DNA of 64,000 nucleotides from Plenodomus lindquistii (GCA_025504975.1 JANUWI010000016.1:558001-622000); one strand, 5' to 3'. Positions 43,297-55,588 are shown, counted from the first letter of the stretch. The notes: generated from the letters alone by a model not told the origin. A program made the numbers and translations.

Positions 43297-45373
43297 ATGG
43301 GTACGCTAGCCCTCTGAAGTCGTCTGCCCTTTTTTTCTGGCTGCCCCGCCACCCATGGCGGCGGCGGCGACACCAACGGCAACGGCAACGACAACGACAA
43401 CGGCGACATGGCGACACTGGCTGACTGTGACCTCTGTAGCGCCCAAGAAGAAGGAACAGCAGAAAATGTCCCTGGGAGACTTTCTGGGAGACCAATGTAT
43501 GCCGCCCCCACGTGCTGTGCGCGCAGCGGGCGCCGAACAGAAGCCTCGAGACTAACCCACGACAGCGCTGGGATCCTGGGCTGACGAGATGGAGGACGCC
43601 CCCATGCCTGGTACGCTGCCCCGTTGTCTTGCTGCCCTGCCCTGCCTGCGCCCCGCCCCATGCTGACTCTCCTCGCCGCTGCAGGTGCAGCCGGTACGCA
43701 GATGCCCCGTCTCAAAACACCCTCTCGCTCTTGTTACTCACCCCCTGACAGGAGCCAGCGCCCGCGCTGGCTATGGCGGCGACCGCCCGTCGTATGGCTC
43801 AGGCGGCGGCTTTGGCGCTGACCGCGGCGCCAGCTTTGGTACGTCCATTGCAGTGCCCCCGTCCGCTCTCCCTCTGCTGACTAACCATGTTCCCAGCCGA
43901 CCGCGGCTTCGCTGTCCGCGAGGAGCTGCCCATGCCCTCGAAGCCCCCGTACACAGCCCACCTGGGCAACCTGTCCTTCGACGCCACCGAAGGCGACGTC
44001 AACGACTTCTTCAGCGGCTGCGAGGTCACCAACGTGCGCATCGTCGAGGACAAGCTGGACCGCAAGCCCAAGGGCTTCGGCTACGTCGAGTTTGGCAGCG
44101 TCGAGGGGCTGAAGAAGGCCCTCGACCTGTCTGGCACCCAGTTCCAGGGCAGAAACGTCCGTGTCAGCGTTGCAGAGCCCCGTACGTTGTGCCGCGCCCT
44201 CGAGACTGTTTTGCAGCTAACACCGCCGCAGCCAAGGACCGCGTCGAGGCCAGGGAAATCACCGACTGGACCCGCAAGGGTCCGCTGCCCGACCTGCCGG
44301 GTCAGCGTCGCACATCTGAGCGTGCCGGCTTCGGCTCTGGTCGCGATCGCGCCTTTGAAGGCGGTTCCGATGCCGGAAGCGAGCGCGGTGAGCGCAGACG
44401 CCCTCCCCCCTTCGCTGGCGATGGCAAGGAGCGCGACTTTGGCAATTGGGAGCGCAAGGGACCCCTTTCGCCCAGCGCAGCGCCCGGAGGTCCCCCCAGA
44501 GAAGGTGGCCGACCAAGGAACTTTGAGGCCGGCGCTGCCCGACCGGAGCGCAGACAATCGCCCGCGTGGGGCGAAGGTCAAGGCGACGCCGGATCCCGTG
44601 GGTCGCGCCGCGAATTCCAGCCCAGCGAGAAGCCACAGTACGATAGGCAGCCCACTGCCCCAGAACTTGACAACCAGTGGCGTACCAAGATGCGCCCTGA
44701 CGCACCCTCTCCAACCGCTACACCCGATGCCAGCACCCCGTCATCTCCCGCTCCGCAACCCGCTGCGCCAGCCGGCCGTCCTAGGTTGAATCTCGCAAAG
44801 CGAACCGTCTCCGAGGCACAACCCGCTCAGGACACGACTCCCTCAGACAAGCCCAACCCCTTCGGTGCTGCTCGCCCCATCGACACCGCCACCCGTGAAA
44901 AGGAGATTGAGGAGAAGAGGCAACTTGCCCTTCGTCAGAAAAAGGAGGCAGACGACAAGGCCCGGGAAGAGAAGAAGGCAAAGGAACAGGCCGAGAAAGC
45001 CGCAGCAAAGGACTCAACACCTGCAACACCCAGCACCGAGAAGAAGCAGGATGGCAGCGACGAGAAGCCCCGCGCCAACTTTGAGATTCTCCAGCGAGCT
45101 GGCGATGATGGCACCTCCGCAGGTCAGGACGAAGACGCGGAAGGCGAGATTGTTGAGGACAAGGCCGTGAAGCCACAGGAAGTTGTCCGTGATGCACCAA
45201 AGTCCGAGGGATCATGGAGGCGAAAGTCCAACACACCAGCTGCGCCTGCCGGCACCACCACCGAAACTCTCGACGATGATGGCTGGAGTACTGTTACCAA
45301 GTCCGTTAAGAACACGAAGAGCAATAACCGCCGTGGGGGTGGCGGTGCCCCAGCTCGCGCTATTGCGTCTTAG
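43297..45373 (+). CDS. TIF3: Eukaryotic translation initiation factor 4B (RRM protein)
   Basis: Exons 43297..43300, 43440..43496, 43566..43610, 43685..43693, 43752..43838, 43897..44181 and 44232..45373 encode 542 residues. The first exon is only ATGG; the second gives APKKKEQQKMSLGDFLGDQ and the third LGSWADEMEDAPMP, the conserved start of fungal eIF4B. The 9-nt fourth exon is inferred from good signals on both sides; skipping it would keep the frame. The RRM spans about residues 85-160 with RNP2 LGNLSF and RNP1 KGFGYVEF. AKDRVEAREITDWTRKGPLP, GNWERKGPLSP and later repeats are the Arg/Asp-rich eIF4B repeats, followed by a Lys/Glu coiled region (KEIEEKRQLALRQKKEADDK). The C-terminus is DDDGWSTVTKSVKNTK. 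The cytosolic factor stimulates eIF4A and binding of mRNA to the 40S subunit. Confidence 0.9.
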
Positions 45374-46337
45374 GTTGACGTTTCCAACGGCTAGACATGG
45401 CTTTGAGCCCTCACGCCCGTTTTGTTTCTGGGCAACGCAGTGTCGCGCGCATTTCACGGCGTGATGGCGTCCTTCTTCTGGGCTTTGTTGTTTGTGTCTC
45501 TCATGTACACAAGCAGCTGCTTTGCAGCCTGCATCGAGTGCTGCTGCACAATGGCCTTTGCTCCGTGCTGCGTTTTGTGGACTCTATCACGACTGGACGC
45601 ATCACGAGATTTCCTTTTACCTGAATACGCACTTGTACCCTGACGCTCCTCGTCTTCCAAAAGCATTGGTCCTACTTGCGGGCCTTTTCAGCGAATCAAG
45701 ACCCGTGTCCTTTTTTCGAACATCTCCACTCGGACGCTCTCGGTTCGCCTGAAGCGTGGTAAAAGTTACAAATGCCCAAATGAATCTACGTGATGAATGT
45801 CACTCTAAAGCTTAGATTACAAGATTTCCACATCATTTCTTGGTGAGGGCTAGATACTTCAAAATAGTCAAGTCATGTTGCTTGATGCGTGTATGGATGG
45901 TACGTCTCTATGCGTAGCAGATCTTTCTCATGTTGTACAATTCCACTACAATGTTATGTTCAAGCAGCCATGACCTCTTACCAACGAGATGGTAGATACC
46001 ATAGAAACTAGAGTAAGCGGCGTCGACGTTGATCGCTTACCAGGATGTGAACCGTATGATCCTTGCATGTGCGCCACTTCTACGTCAGTTGTGGCCAGGT
46101 CCTGTCTTACGTCGATATCCTGCTCTAGACCAAGACTGATACGTCTCCTGCCTTGCATTTCTCTGACAACCTCGACGCTGATCAACTTTACCGTTGTTCT
46201 TTTGCGTAGCTGAAGTTGTATGGCTGTTCGAAATTTTGTACAACGAAGCTATCACAACTTGTTACCGTCACGTCAGTTCAGTGCGAACATATTATACATC
46301 AGCCAACTGGTGTTCGCTATTTTATCCTTCAGGTGTC
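45374..46337. other. Intergenic, about 1 kb
   Basis: Contains the eIF4B 3' untranslated region. A 60-codon ORF starting at 45464 (MASFFWALLFVSLMYTSS) is Cys-rich and hydrophobic but lies 90 bp behind the eIF4B stop and is not called. No other gene is seen. Confidence 0.5.
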
Positions 46338-47624
46338 ATGGTCATGGCCTCGACGTCTTCGCCCGCTCCCAAAATGGCGGCAACTGCTACAGCAAAGGCG
46401 TCGAAGCCAAAACGTTCAATGAATGAATCCAAGTCGGGGCAAAAGGGTGGAGAGACGGAAGTACCTTCAAAAAGCAGCAAAATCCCGCCCAACAAGCCAA
46501 CAGCCCCAGCCGAAAGACCAAGCAACACAGCACCCAAGAAGCTCAACCCTGATCCCGCACCATCCCCAACCTCTCAACCCCGTCGCAAGCCCCGAAAACT
46601 AAACAAAGACGCCCCATCAGTTCAAACGTCAGAAACCACCAACGTCCCAGCCGCTGCTCCCATCAATTTCCCACAAAATCCCACCGCCGAGCTCGACGCC
46701 CTCAAGTCCCGGGTCCGGGGCCTCGAAGCCAAAGTCGAAGCCCTATACGACTCCAACACCAGCACCAGCACCAAACCCCACGCCTCTCGCTCCCCTCGCC
46801 GCCGCGGCAAAGGACGAAAAGCCACATCCTCAACCCAAATACCCACACTAAACACACTACCCGAAGCCCGCCCGTCACAATACCAGGGCGCCAACGACGC
46901 ACAAGCACAAGCAGAAGAAGAAGCAGAAGAAGAAGCAGATGAAGAACTCGTGCGTCTAGAAGGAGAGCTAGAAGTTGCACGGCAAGATCTAGATTCCTAT
47001 CCTCTTCGTACACACGCCGATTCAGACAACGACGACGATGATGATGATGCTGTTGTGGAGGAGATACCTAGGCGTGGTAGTGCTAGTGCTAATGCGAGTG
47101 CAAGGCGTGCGCAAACGACAATGATACAAGGAGATAAACAAGTCACACTCTCCGGCAGCTACCGCATCCCGATACCGACTAACGTCTCAGTCGAAGACGT
47201 AAAGACGATTAAGAGCGGTGTGAGCGCTGCGCAGAATGTTGCGAGGTCGTTTTTGGAACAGAGAAGGGCTAGGGCTGCTGCTGCGAGTGCGGAAACTAAA
47301 TCCTCGCAGCAACAGCACTCTGCGTCGTCTTCTTCTTCTACTAAGCAGAAAGCCACACGTGGTTCCGATGGAGAAGGTGGAGTTGGAGGTTCTGGGGATA
47401 AACAGAGTTGGGGTGATTGGATTGGAGGGTATAGTCTTGCTATTACGAGGGCGGTGAAGAGTATTGAGCATGAAGCTGCGGTGGAGAGTCGGAGGGGGCG
47501 CGCGAGGTCGGCGCAGGATGGGAGGATAGAAAGTGCGCCGACATTGAAGCAGACGACTGGAGGGAAAAGGCCTCCTGCTAAAGCGACGCTTAGTAGTGAG
47601 CAGGTCCATGGGTTGATGAGCTAG
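46338..47624 (+). CDS. Conserved-looking protein of unknown function, low complexity
   Basis: Single exon, 428 residues from the ATG at 46338 (an alternative ATG lies two codons later). The frame is open upstream to 46194, but that part reads like untranslated sequence. The N-terminal 130 residues are Lys/Pro/Ser-rich and basic. A short coiled coil follows (AELDALKSRVRGLEAKVEAL, residues about 117-136), then an acidic region (EEEAEEEADEELVRLEGELE and a run of Asp). The C-terminal third looks folded: SGSYRIPIPTNVSVEDVKTI, SGVSAAQNVARSFLEQRRA and SWGDWIGGYSLAITRAVKSI. I believe this last block recurs in fungal proteins but cannot name it. It is convergent with the helicase gene, stops 142 bp apart. 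Confidence 0.65.
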   Translation: MVMASTSSPAPKMAATATAKASKPKRSMNESKSGQKGGETEVPSKSSKIPPNKPTAPAERPSNTAPKKLNPDPAPSPTSQPRRKPRKLNKDAPSVQTSETTNVPAAAPINFPQNPTAELDALKSRVRGLEAKVEALYDSNTSTSTKPHASRSPRRRGKGRKATSSTQIPTLNTLPEARPSQYQGANDAQAQAEEEAEEEADEELVRLEGELEVARQDLDSYPLRTHADSDNDDDDDDAVVEEIPRRGSASANASARRAQTTMIQGDKQVTLSGSYRIPIPTNVSVEDVKTIKSGVSAAQNVARSFLEQRRARAAAASAETKSSQQQHSASSSSSTKQKATRGSDGEGGVGGSGDKQSWGDWIGGYSLAITRAVKSIEHEAAVESRRGRARSAQDGRIESAPTLKQTTGGKRPPAKATLSSEQVHGLMS

Positions 47625-47766
47625 GTGTGGACGCAGTTGGTTTCAATCCTAGTATATCGGCGTGATTGGGAAATTACATTGAGCCATCGTGTGTAGTCTA
47701 CTATAGTCTATCACAACTCTTCTATATACATCTATGTATGAATTGACAATCATATGGAGACGAGAC

Positions 47767-50700
47767 TTATGCATCCAACCCATCCCTCTCAACCAACCTC
47801 CTCACAACATCAATAACCTCTCTCTCCCGCTCACTCATCCCCTTCCCAGGCTCCCTAACCATGCCATCCAACACCTTATCCAACATGCCCCTCAACCTAC
47901 TAACCAAAACCCCAATCCTCGCCCACCCTCTCAACCGAATCCACTCGTCGACAATCAAGCCGCGGCCCAAAGTATCAACTTGTATCTGGCCTCCAAACAT
48001 GAGCATACTGTACGCATTGAATGGCGTGATGTCGCGTATGAAAACCTTGGATGTCATCATCTTGTTGAAGTAAGCAATGAATGATGCATTGGATGGAAAC
48101 GTTTGTGACGAAAACAGCGTAGATGATGGATGTACAAACACCCGCCCGTTTTCTTGATTAAAGTATTTAATCATCCTGGCTTCCGGGTCAAGCTCTACGG
48201 CTCCCGCGATGCCAGCTGCGAATTTCTTGTCGGGGAGCTGGATGCGTGCAATTTGGGGGTTGAAGGATGCGGCGATCAATGCGCGGAGCAGTGCGTCGTT
48301 GGCGTTGTGTCGATTGTACATGCCATGCGAGGATACGTTGTTGAGATTGTAGGTACTGGGGATGAAGGAAATTTCCTTGAGCGTAGAGAGGTATTGAGAT
48401 CGATTGGAGGCGATGTCAAACATGGTGTTTGGGTTGATTCTGTTGTCCTGGCACCAGGCGCGCGTGTCGCGTGCAGACACGCCCTTGTTGCGGAGAGCAG
48501 ACCACTGTTCGTATGCACGCAGATCGACGAGCAAATCGCCCTGGTTGGTGGAAAAGGACGCACGCAGGCGATCAAACTCATCTCTTGTCTCCTGGTCCCT
48601 TTCTCTAGGCGCTATGAAGGGACTGCGAGCTGTCAAGACCGATGCAATGGTCAGCACAGCCTCGAGACATCCAAACGTCGCGCCATACACAAGGAGCTTG
48701 CTCAGACGCAGATCAGCTGGTATCATTGACATGTGGCGACCAAGCGCCGTTAGCTCGTTGTCAGCAATAGCGCCCATCTGTGAGAGGAGTCTGATAGCAC
48801 CTTCGACAGCCGTGCTTTCTGGCGGTGTTAGTGCTGATGCGAGGAAGTCAGGAATATTCTGTATGCCCATAGATTTGATGTTGAGACACATTTGCTCGAG
48901 CGGTACGCGTCGTATCTCTGGCTCGGGTCTTTCCTGCATCTTGTCCTCGGCAGCCCTCGTATATAGCTTGTAGCAGTCTCCTGGTCTCACGCGACCTGCG
49001 CGACCTCTTCGCTGTTTACAGGCTGCCCTGGAGGCCCATGTCTCGGCTAGTCGGACAACATTGAGTTGAGCATCGTAGCTGGTCTCCTTAACTCTGCCAG
49101 TATCAATGACTGCGACAACATCTTCGATGGTGATGGATGTCTCCGCTACATTGGTTGCTGCAATGACCTTTCGTTTTCCACTGGGCGGCGGAGGGAAGAC
49201 GCGCTTTTGATCAGTGGGAAGGAGTGATGCATGCAGCGGTAGAGCATGCATATTGGCGAATTGATCTAACGCTCTGATTGTGCGATCAATTTCCATCGTG
49301 CCAGGAAGGAAGATGAGAATGGCACCATCTTTCGATCCGAGCTGGCGGTCAATATGACGAACTGTTTCTGCAATCAAATCATAGTTGATGCCGAACCCGA
49401 TGCTTCTCAAACTAGAGGACATGGACTTGTCTACAGTTTCGTATTCGTTATCGCCTCCAGCGTTACCTCTGAAGCCGGTGAACTGTACGACATCATCGAT
49501 GTAATAATCCGTGACAGGATGAGTTCGACCTTCAATTTCAACGCGGCCGACTGGCCCCACGTCTTTGAAGTATGTCTCAAAGACTTCGGCGTCCAGAGTA
49601 GCACTCATGAGAATGACCTTCAAGTCCTTTCGTCTCCGTAAAACTTGGCGGAGTAACACCAGGGCGAAGTCGGTATCCAAGCCGCGCTCATGAACTTCAT
49701 CAACAACGACATGACTGACATCTGCAAGTGAGGCCACCACATCATCCTCCTTGCCTCCAGAAGTCTGAAGCCGTCGGAGTAGAACACCAGTCGTCACAAA
49801 AGTGATCTTTGTGGCTCCAGGTTTCTGCTTTGACTCTCCACGGATGATGTAACCTATCTCGTCGCCTACCTGCGAGCAGCGCTCGTCCGCCACTCGATCG
49901 GCAAGGCCCAAGGCAGATATACGCCGCGGCTGGGTACAGATGATATTGGCGACCGCACCAAGCTGTCGCTGGATCAGATCGTCCAGAACGAACTGGACAG
50001 ACTGTGTCGACTTGCCAGAACCAGTCTCTCCAGATATGATTGTGACTTGGCAATTGTTGACTGTTCGAACGATTTCCTCACGTAATTTCCACGCTGGCAG
50101 TTTTTGTCTGGCTTGCATCATCTTCTGGAGTGCAGGCAGACTCTGCTTGGTTTGCCAATCTGACAGCACTCTTTGGTTGGGTGGTGTGCCAACTGTCCAA
50201 TCAATGGACCTCCGTTGTTTACCCTTTCCTTTTGACTTGTAGCTTTGCTGAACCGCCGAGTGGTCCGCGGCGGACAGGCCAGCGGAAACATCAGACAACC
50301 TGCCTGGGTTCTTGAAAATTTCACCCGCATTCTGTTGTAACCAATCAACGATATCGTATACCATTGGCATTCCAAGGTAGTTAGCCTCAGCATGCAAAAG
50401 CGCTTGACGAATGATGCTCAAACGGATGTAGGCCGGAATAGTCGCTTCAAAGGTGATCAGAGGCACAACAGCTGGATATGGTCCGAAGGGTTTTGTAACC
50501 TGCAATATGAGGCGTTTTCCTTGCTGCTTGACATCGAGTTCGATGCGACAGGTTGTGGGAGATAACCGGGAGAACAGTTTATCGTAAATAGCTTCGAGCG
50601 AAGACATCTCGACATCCCAATGATTGTCTTCCGCATCCTGGTCTACACCTTCTTCGATGCTTAGATCGGCTAGCTCCTGTACAATAGCCTCGTCATCGTC

Positions 50701-51989
50701 ATCCGGACGAAGAAGGCGAGCTTGCAGGAAAGCTGCAGCTTTTCGTTCGTCGCCATTGTGCCTATCATAAGCCTCCTCGCACAAATCGACAGAGTACCCG
50801 GCGGTAGCAAGACGATGCACAACTCCCTCACGTTTGAGGTTTGAGCTAGCCATGCTGATCCCAGCAACATAGCCGTCAGGCAAACTCCAGGGGGGCAAAT
50901 CGTCCTCTGGCACATGTATGAGAAGCCAGTCGATGATCTCTTGGCGGTCTTTGCAGATGTTGGCAGCCTCTTCGACATGGCTTCGACGAAAGCCGAGATC
51001 GCTAACCTCATCGATTACCACTCGCTTAACGCTCTCATCCATTTGAATGGCATTAGGGTTCCAGATAGCGTCACGACGAATCAAGCGTTCGGCTTCCTTG
51101 CGAGTCTTTTTGCCAAGCTCAATTTTTGGGACACGCTCCCAACCTTTCATCACATTCCTGCTGCCAGGCTGGGAGCCTTTGGCGTTTGGCATCGTCGCGC
51201 CTGGCTGCAGGTTGTGCGCCTTCTGAGACTCCTCCTGTTGCTTTGCCCTCTTCTCGCGCGCTTTGGTGGCTGTCTCCCGAGCCTTTTCGCGCTCAGCAAA
51301 GCCGAAGAAGGGATCGGCTTCGTACATCCAGCCTTTGCCATCTTGCTCGTCCCGCTTCTTGAGATCTGTAAACTCGCCTTTCCAGAGATCTCTGTACGTT
51401 GGCGGAAGGGTCATATGTAAATTCTTTGCGCTGGCAACGCGGAAGAGAGTGTATGCGGCCGCAAAATTCCGGGCTTCTACAGCGCTGGGTTGATGAGCGA
51501 GCTCCTCGAGCTCTGATGGTATCTTGATTGGTGGAAGTGTCGTGGTCTCCCGTGTTTTCTGGTTCAGCTTGGAGATGACCACGGCGTAGGCAAAATGTCG
51601 GTCCCCATCCTTTCGCTGCAACACGTCAGCGAGGATGTCGGAGGATTTCTTGCACCCATTCCAGGCAAACTCACAATACGATAATCTGGCTTACTCCAGT
51701 GTTGCTTCTGAAAGTGTTCCTGTAGTAGATTGACGGGCAGCTTCCCTGTCCAAGAAGCCCCGCCAATCAATGTCCGCGTGTCTGGTTTCTTCGGCGCGTC
51801 CTCAGGCTCACCGATCGCGGCCTTGCCTTTGCCCTTGGTATCACCTGAGGGCGCGTTGCCAGTCGTCGAGGCCTCGCCCCTCCTCTTCTTTGGTTTGCCG
51901 TCGCCAAAGACTATAAAGCTTGTGTCTTCTTCAGGTGCAACCGTCTTTTTGGTGGACTTGCCCCGGGGCGGATGGGCATTCTTCGGCAT
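47767..51989 (-). CDS. DEAH-box RNA helicase, DHX57 / yeast YLR419W type
   Basis: Exons, complement: 51675..51989 and 47767..51615, giving 1387 residues; the intron is 59 bp (GTGAGT...TTGCAG). The first exon starts MPKNAHPPRGKSTKK and is basic. A UBA-like helical segment (about residues 300-400) and an RWD-like region (EDNHWDVEMSSLEAIYDKLF) precede the helicase, as in DHX57. Helicase motifs in order: GETGSGKST (near 640), TQPRRISALGLADRVADE, DEVHERGLD (near 745), MSATLDAEVF, IFLPGTMEI, AATNVAETSITIEDV and QRRGRAGRVRPG (near 975). HA2 and OB-fold domains follow (SRLSKLLVYGATFGCLEAVL read approximately; FIRDITPFNAYSMLMFGGQI). Motif II is DEVH rather than DEAH. Expected activity is 3'-5' ATP-driven RNA unwinding; the cellular target is unknown. 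Divergent from aprataxin. Confidence 0.94.
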
Positions 51990-52471
51990 ATTCAGAGGAT
52001 CCGCAATGTCGTGGGTGTGTCAGATGTCCGGATCTCCATAAAGTCCGCTACGGTGTAATGGCGAGCACTGGCGAAATCGAAGGTGTTTGCGTGCGAGTAA
52101 CGGCGCTCGCATATAGTATTATGTCAGCCGTTTGGAGACGTTCTTCTTTGGCAAGCAAATCTATTCCCCTTCTCACTAGAAAGAGTGGCGCTTGAGACAT
52201 GCATCGTGGGAACGTTTTTTCCATCGAAAGTGGTGCCTCGCAGGATACCGAAATTCCGACTTAATGTCGCTTGGCGTTACGGGAATGCGTTGCGTCATGA
52301 TTGGCTCATGCGCTCGCACTCTCGCTCTCTGCCGCTGCGTGCACTTCTACGCAAGAGTTGTTGCAGTGACTTGAAACAGCAAGTCACATGCCCAAAGGTA
52401 TCAAACGCATCATCAGATGGACTGGAGCCGTCACAAACCCTTACCACAGCCCACGAAGGTCCAAGCCCACA
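51990..52471. promoter_or_regulatory. Divergent promoter, helicase and aprataxin
   Basis: 482 bp between divergent ATGs. An in-frame ATG at 52388 could lengthen aprataxin by 28 residues (MPKGIKRIIRWTG), which would shrink the spacer. Confidence 0.45.
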
Positions 52472-53492
52472 ATGTCTTCATCGACGAATCAAGCACCTTC
52501 TGAACGAGCCCAAGGTGCCATGACTGCAGAGGAACTTGCAAGTAATCAAAGTGAGATTTCGTCCTCAAAGCGCCCAAACGCATGTACGTTGGGAACTTTC
52601 CAGTGGCGTCCAAGAAGAAAGCCTTGACTTCTTGCTAACATCACAGTCGCAGAGTTGATGGCAGGGTCCAAGAAAGCAAAGCCCATTCCCGCTTCTGATG
52701 CACCATCTGGACCTCTCCAAAAAGCCAAAAGTGCCATAGGCAAATTAGACCCACGTAACGGCTTAGGGGTTTACATTCAAGCCCCAGAGACAAATCCAGA
52801 AGGCAGAGTCGTCGAGTATGATGACGATTTCGTTGTAATCAACGACAAGTTTCCCAAGGCAAGGTAACTCAATGTACCCATATACTTGATTCTATAACGA
52901 ATCTCTAATCTCTTCTAGCGTGCATCTCCTTCTCCTTCCTCGAAAAGCTGAGTACTACAATGCACATCCACTTCACATCCTCTCTACGGATTCAGAGTTC
53001 CGCATTGAGGTAGAGAAGCGTGTCGCTCGCCTCAAACGACTAGCTGCCTCAGAGTTGCGCCGTCAGTTTGGGCATTGCAGCGCCTCGGATGCGCCCTACC
53101 AAACAGGGATGGAAAAGTTGATGAGTTCCAAAGATGCGCCCGCCTCTACAGAAGAGGCTGCCACGCTGCTCCCTTCAGGTCGCGACTGGGCCTTAGACAT
53201 TGTCACAGGGGTGCACACACATCCTTCCATGAGCCATCTCCATATTCACATATTCAGCAGAGACATGCACTCGCCTTGGCTCAAGCACAAGAAGCACTAT
53301 TTGAGCTTCAATTCTGATTTCTTGGTACAATTGAAGGACTTTCCTCTAGGTGAAGGGAGCAAGCGCTTTCATCCCGGAGATTGGCCTAGTTGGGATATGA
53401 CGTGTTGGCGATGTGGGCAGAATTTCAAAAACAAGTTCGCGGCACTGAAAGCACACCTTGACGAGGAGTTTGAGGAATGGAAACGGGTGTGA
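52472..53492 (+). CDS. HNT3: Aprataxin-like HIT-domain protein (DNA 5'-adenylate hydrolase)
   Basis: Exons 52472..52583, 52647..52863 and 52919..53492 encode 300 residues; introns are 63 and 55 bp. It removes AMP left on DNA 5' ends by abortive ligation, in the nucleus. The first exon is a Ser/Glu-rich leader (MSSSTNQAPSERAQG). The HIT domain starts with DPRNGLGVYIQAPETNPEGR and VVINDKFPKA, continues SVHLLLLPR across the second splice, and has the catalytic triad motif SHLHIHIFSRD (near 53230-53265). A C-terminal C2H2-type zinc finger, CWRCGQNFKNKFAALKAHL, completes the aprataxin layout; yeast Hnt3 has the same order. Length is close to fungal homologues. Confidence 0.93.
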
Positions 53493-53936
53493 AGCATCGT
53501 TCGGGCTCTCGAGGCAAGCACAAGCGTAGCAAAGAGCGATTGTGGTCGCCACCAATGCATCACTCTATACTTGTCAGAAAGACTGTGCCTTCCTTCGCTT
53601 GAACCTGTTGCCAGCGTGGGTGACTGGTACATATTGTTGCACGGCCTAGTGGGAGTAAAAGATCAACGTTTGGAGCACTGCTTGGTGATGTAAAGATGCT
53701 TATTCTCTTGCTAGCCCTGTGGGTGGGAGGAGACTTTTATGTGACCATCATCTACAAGGTATCCAAAGATGACTCTTGGGCCAGCACCGCGACAGCACTA
53801 GCTGCATGGGCCCGAAAAATAGCCCATAAACTAGTGATGATCTCGCCAACGTCATCACCGTTCCATGACCGTCATGGTGCAACTCTCAACAATACATGTA
53901 CCGAACCTTTTTGTCTGGCTTGGGTGATGCAAGTAT
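53493..53936. other. Intergenic between convergent genes
   Basis: 444 bp separating aprataxin (+) from the IRC22-like gene (-). No gene is seen. Confidence 0.5.
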
Positions 53937-54936
53937 CTAGGGCTTGGGCTTCGTTTTGGGGGTTCCACTACGAACGCGCTTGGCCTCAGGGCGTTGGAGA
54001 TGAGAGGCAGGAATCCAGCTCTCATCGTACGCCTTCGCACCGGAAGTCACAGCAGGGCCGTCAGCACCTACGACGGCGACCTGATCCGCGGGATCAACCT
54101 TCTTGGTACCGGCCGAGGATCTCTTCGCGCGCTCGCCACCCTTGCCGCGGCCCTTCTTCTGGGGGAAGAAGGTAGAGATCCATGTGTTGTAGATAAAGTA
54201 GGCGGTGCCCGCGAAGGCGCCGAGGAGAACGAGGTACAGGAAGAGGCTGCGAATATTAGCGTGTGCAAAGGGAAAGATACCATGGTGTAGCAAAGAGGAA
54301 GTTGAGAGGTGGGCAAAGAAGGCGATTGCCAATGTAGCAGGGCACTAACATCTGGGGGTCGAAGAAGCTGGTAGGCGCTTCCACAATGCTGACGGTCTCG
54401 TTATACACGGGGACGGTGTAGAGAGCATTCTTGCTGTCCTTGAGCACCGTGATGAGCTGTAGACGCAGATCCTGGGGGTGCAGCTCGGTGCTGAACGTGT
54501 AGGGAACCGTCTCTTGGGCGCCCGCGGGGATCGAGATGGAGTACTTTTGCGCAGTGAGATTGCGCACAATCTGGGACTGTCCAGCCGCCTCGTGGATCAA
54601 GGAGCCGCCCACAATTGACACGTCAATGGGCGCGGCCTCGTTGTTGCTGATGGAGAGCCTCGCCTCGGTGGCGTGGCCGTTGATGAGCTTGACGCCAAAA
54701 ATCTCGGCCTGAGGGAACGAGACAGAGACGGCGACATTGAGATTGGGCGTCTGCGGGGCTTCGTTGAGCTCAGCAACCTGCTCGACCTGAGGCGTGGTGT
54801 GGTTAGCGGACTGATGTCATGAGCCCCAGCACAAATGCGCGGGGACGCGCGCAACAATGTGTACCTTTTCGGCACCAAGAACGGTGCAGGCGCGCAGGGA
54901 GAGCAGAAGCAGGGCGGAGAGCGAGAAGGCGACCAT
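53937..54936 (-). CDS. IRC22: IRC22 / translocon-associated protein alpha-like ER membrane protein
   Basis: Exons, complement: 54865..54936, 54350..54786 and 53937..54246, giving 272 residues; introns are 78 and 103 bp (GTACAC...CCTCAG, GTTAGT...CGCAG). The first exon is a signal peptide (MVAFSLSALLLLSLRACTVL). The lumenal part is a beta-rich TRAP-alpha-like domain: FGVKLINGHATEARLSISNN, VNLTAQ-type glycosylation (VRNLTAQKYS) and TVPYTFSTELHPQDLRLQL. One transmembrane helix (LFLYLVLLGAFAGTAYFIYN) is joined across intron 2, and a basic cytosolic tail (KKGRGKGGERAKRS) ends the protein. In vertebrates TRAP-alpha sits at the Sec61 channel; the yeast relative is the poorly understood Irc22. Topology, length and conserved joins agree. 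Confidence 0.85.
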
Positions 54937-55588
54937 GATGAGATGCAGCAACAAGTGGGATGGGGGACGCGAGGCGAGGTGGTGAGAAGCAAAGAAGGAA
55001 TCAAAATGGCAGTTGCTACGAACGTGGCTTCCTCTTCCTCTGACGTCTGAGCGCAGCTTCCTCCTTGGCGGCAACCGGAGTTCTGGCCTCGCTTGTGGCC
55101 CGCGGGAACGCGGAGCAAGCACACGCGGGCCAATCAACGCCAGCATATTCCCATGTAAACGCCTAGCACGCTGAACTGTACACAATTGACTGCCTATATG
55201 CTTCTACCATCTGCCATCTGCACGGCAATGGCCCCGCGGCCGCAAACACCACTGTTTGTCCTTGTTGCAGAGAGCCGTCTTCACCGCCGCGCTCACGCAC
55301 ACACCCGGCGGCAGCATGCAGTGCATCAGCCGCTCAGGTCGTACCGCAAGCAACAGAAGGGCCTGGATGTTGTAGACGGCCATGTCCTCACCTTCACCTG
55401 CAGTTGCCTAGCACAGTAGCGTCTTCTCCCAACGTTGAAATCCTTGAGGCCCAACACACTCTCTCACTTGCTCTTGCCCTTTCTTTCCTTCCCACGCTCC
55501 CTCCCTCTCTCGCACGCGTCTGACACCCACATTAATCCCACCCACTTGCCCTGACCGAGTGGCGTCGCCAGCACGCCCTTTTATACGA
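54937..55588. promoter_or_regulatory. Divergent intergenic region, IRC22-like and CCCH genes
   Basis: 652 bp between divergent ATGs, pyrimidine-rich at 55440-55560 on the plus strand, just before the CCCH start. No further exon is seen. Confidence 0.45.

Noticed and set aside
43685..45373. Unspliced 562-codon ORF as the eIF4B protein
   Set aside because: It runs through introns in the wrong frame and misses the RRM RNP2 motif and the conserved MSLGDFL start, which splicing restores.
45464..45624. Short Cys-rich ORF with a signal-peptide-like start (MASFFWALLF)
   Set aside because: It lies in the 3' untranslated region of eIF4B, has no conserved spacing of Cys that I recognise and no splice partner.
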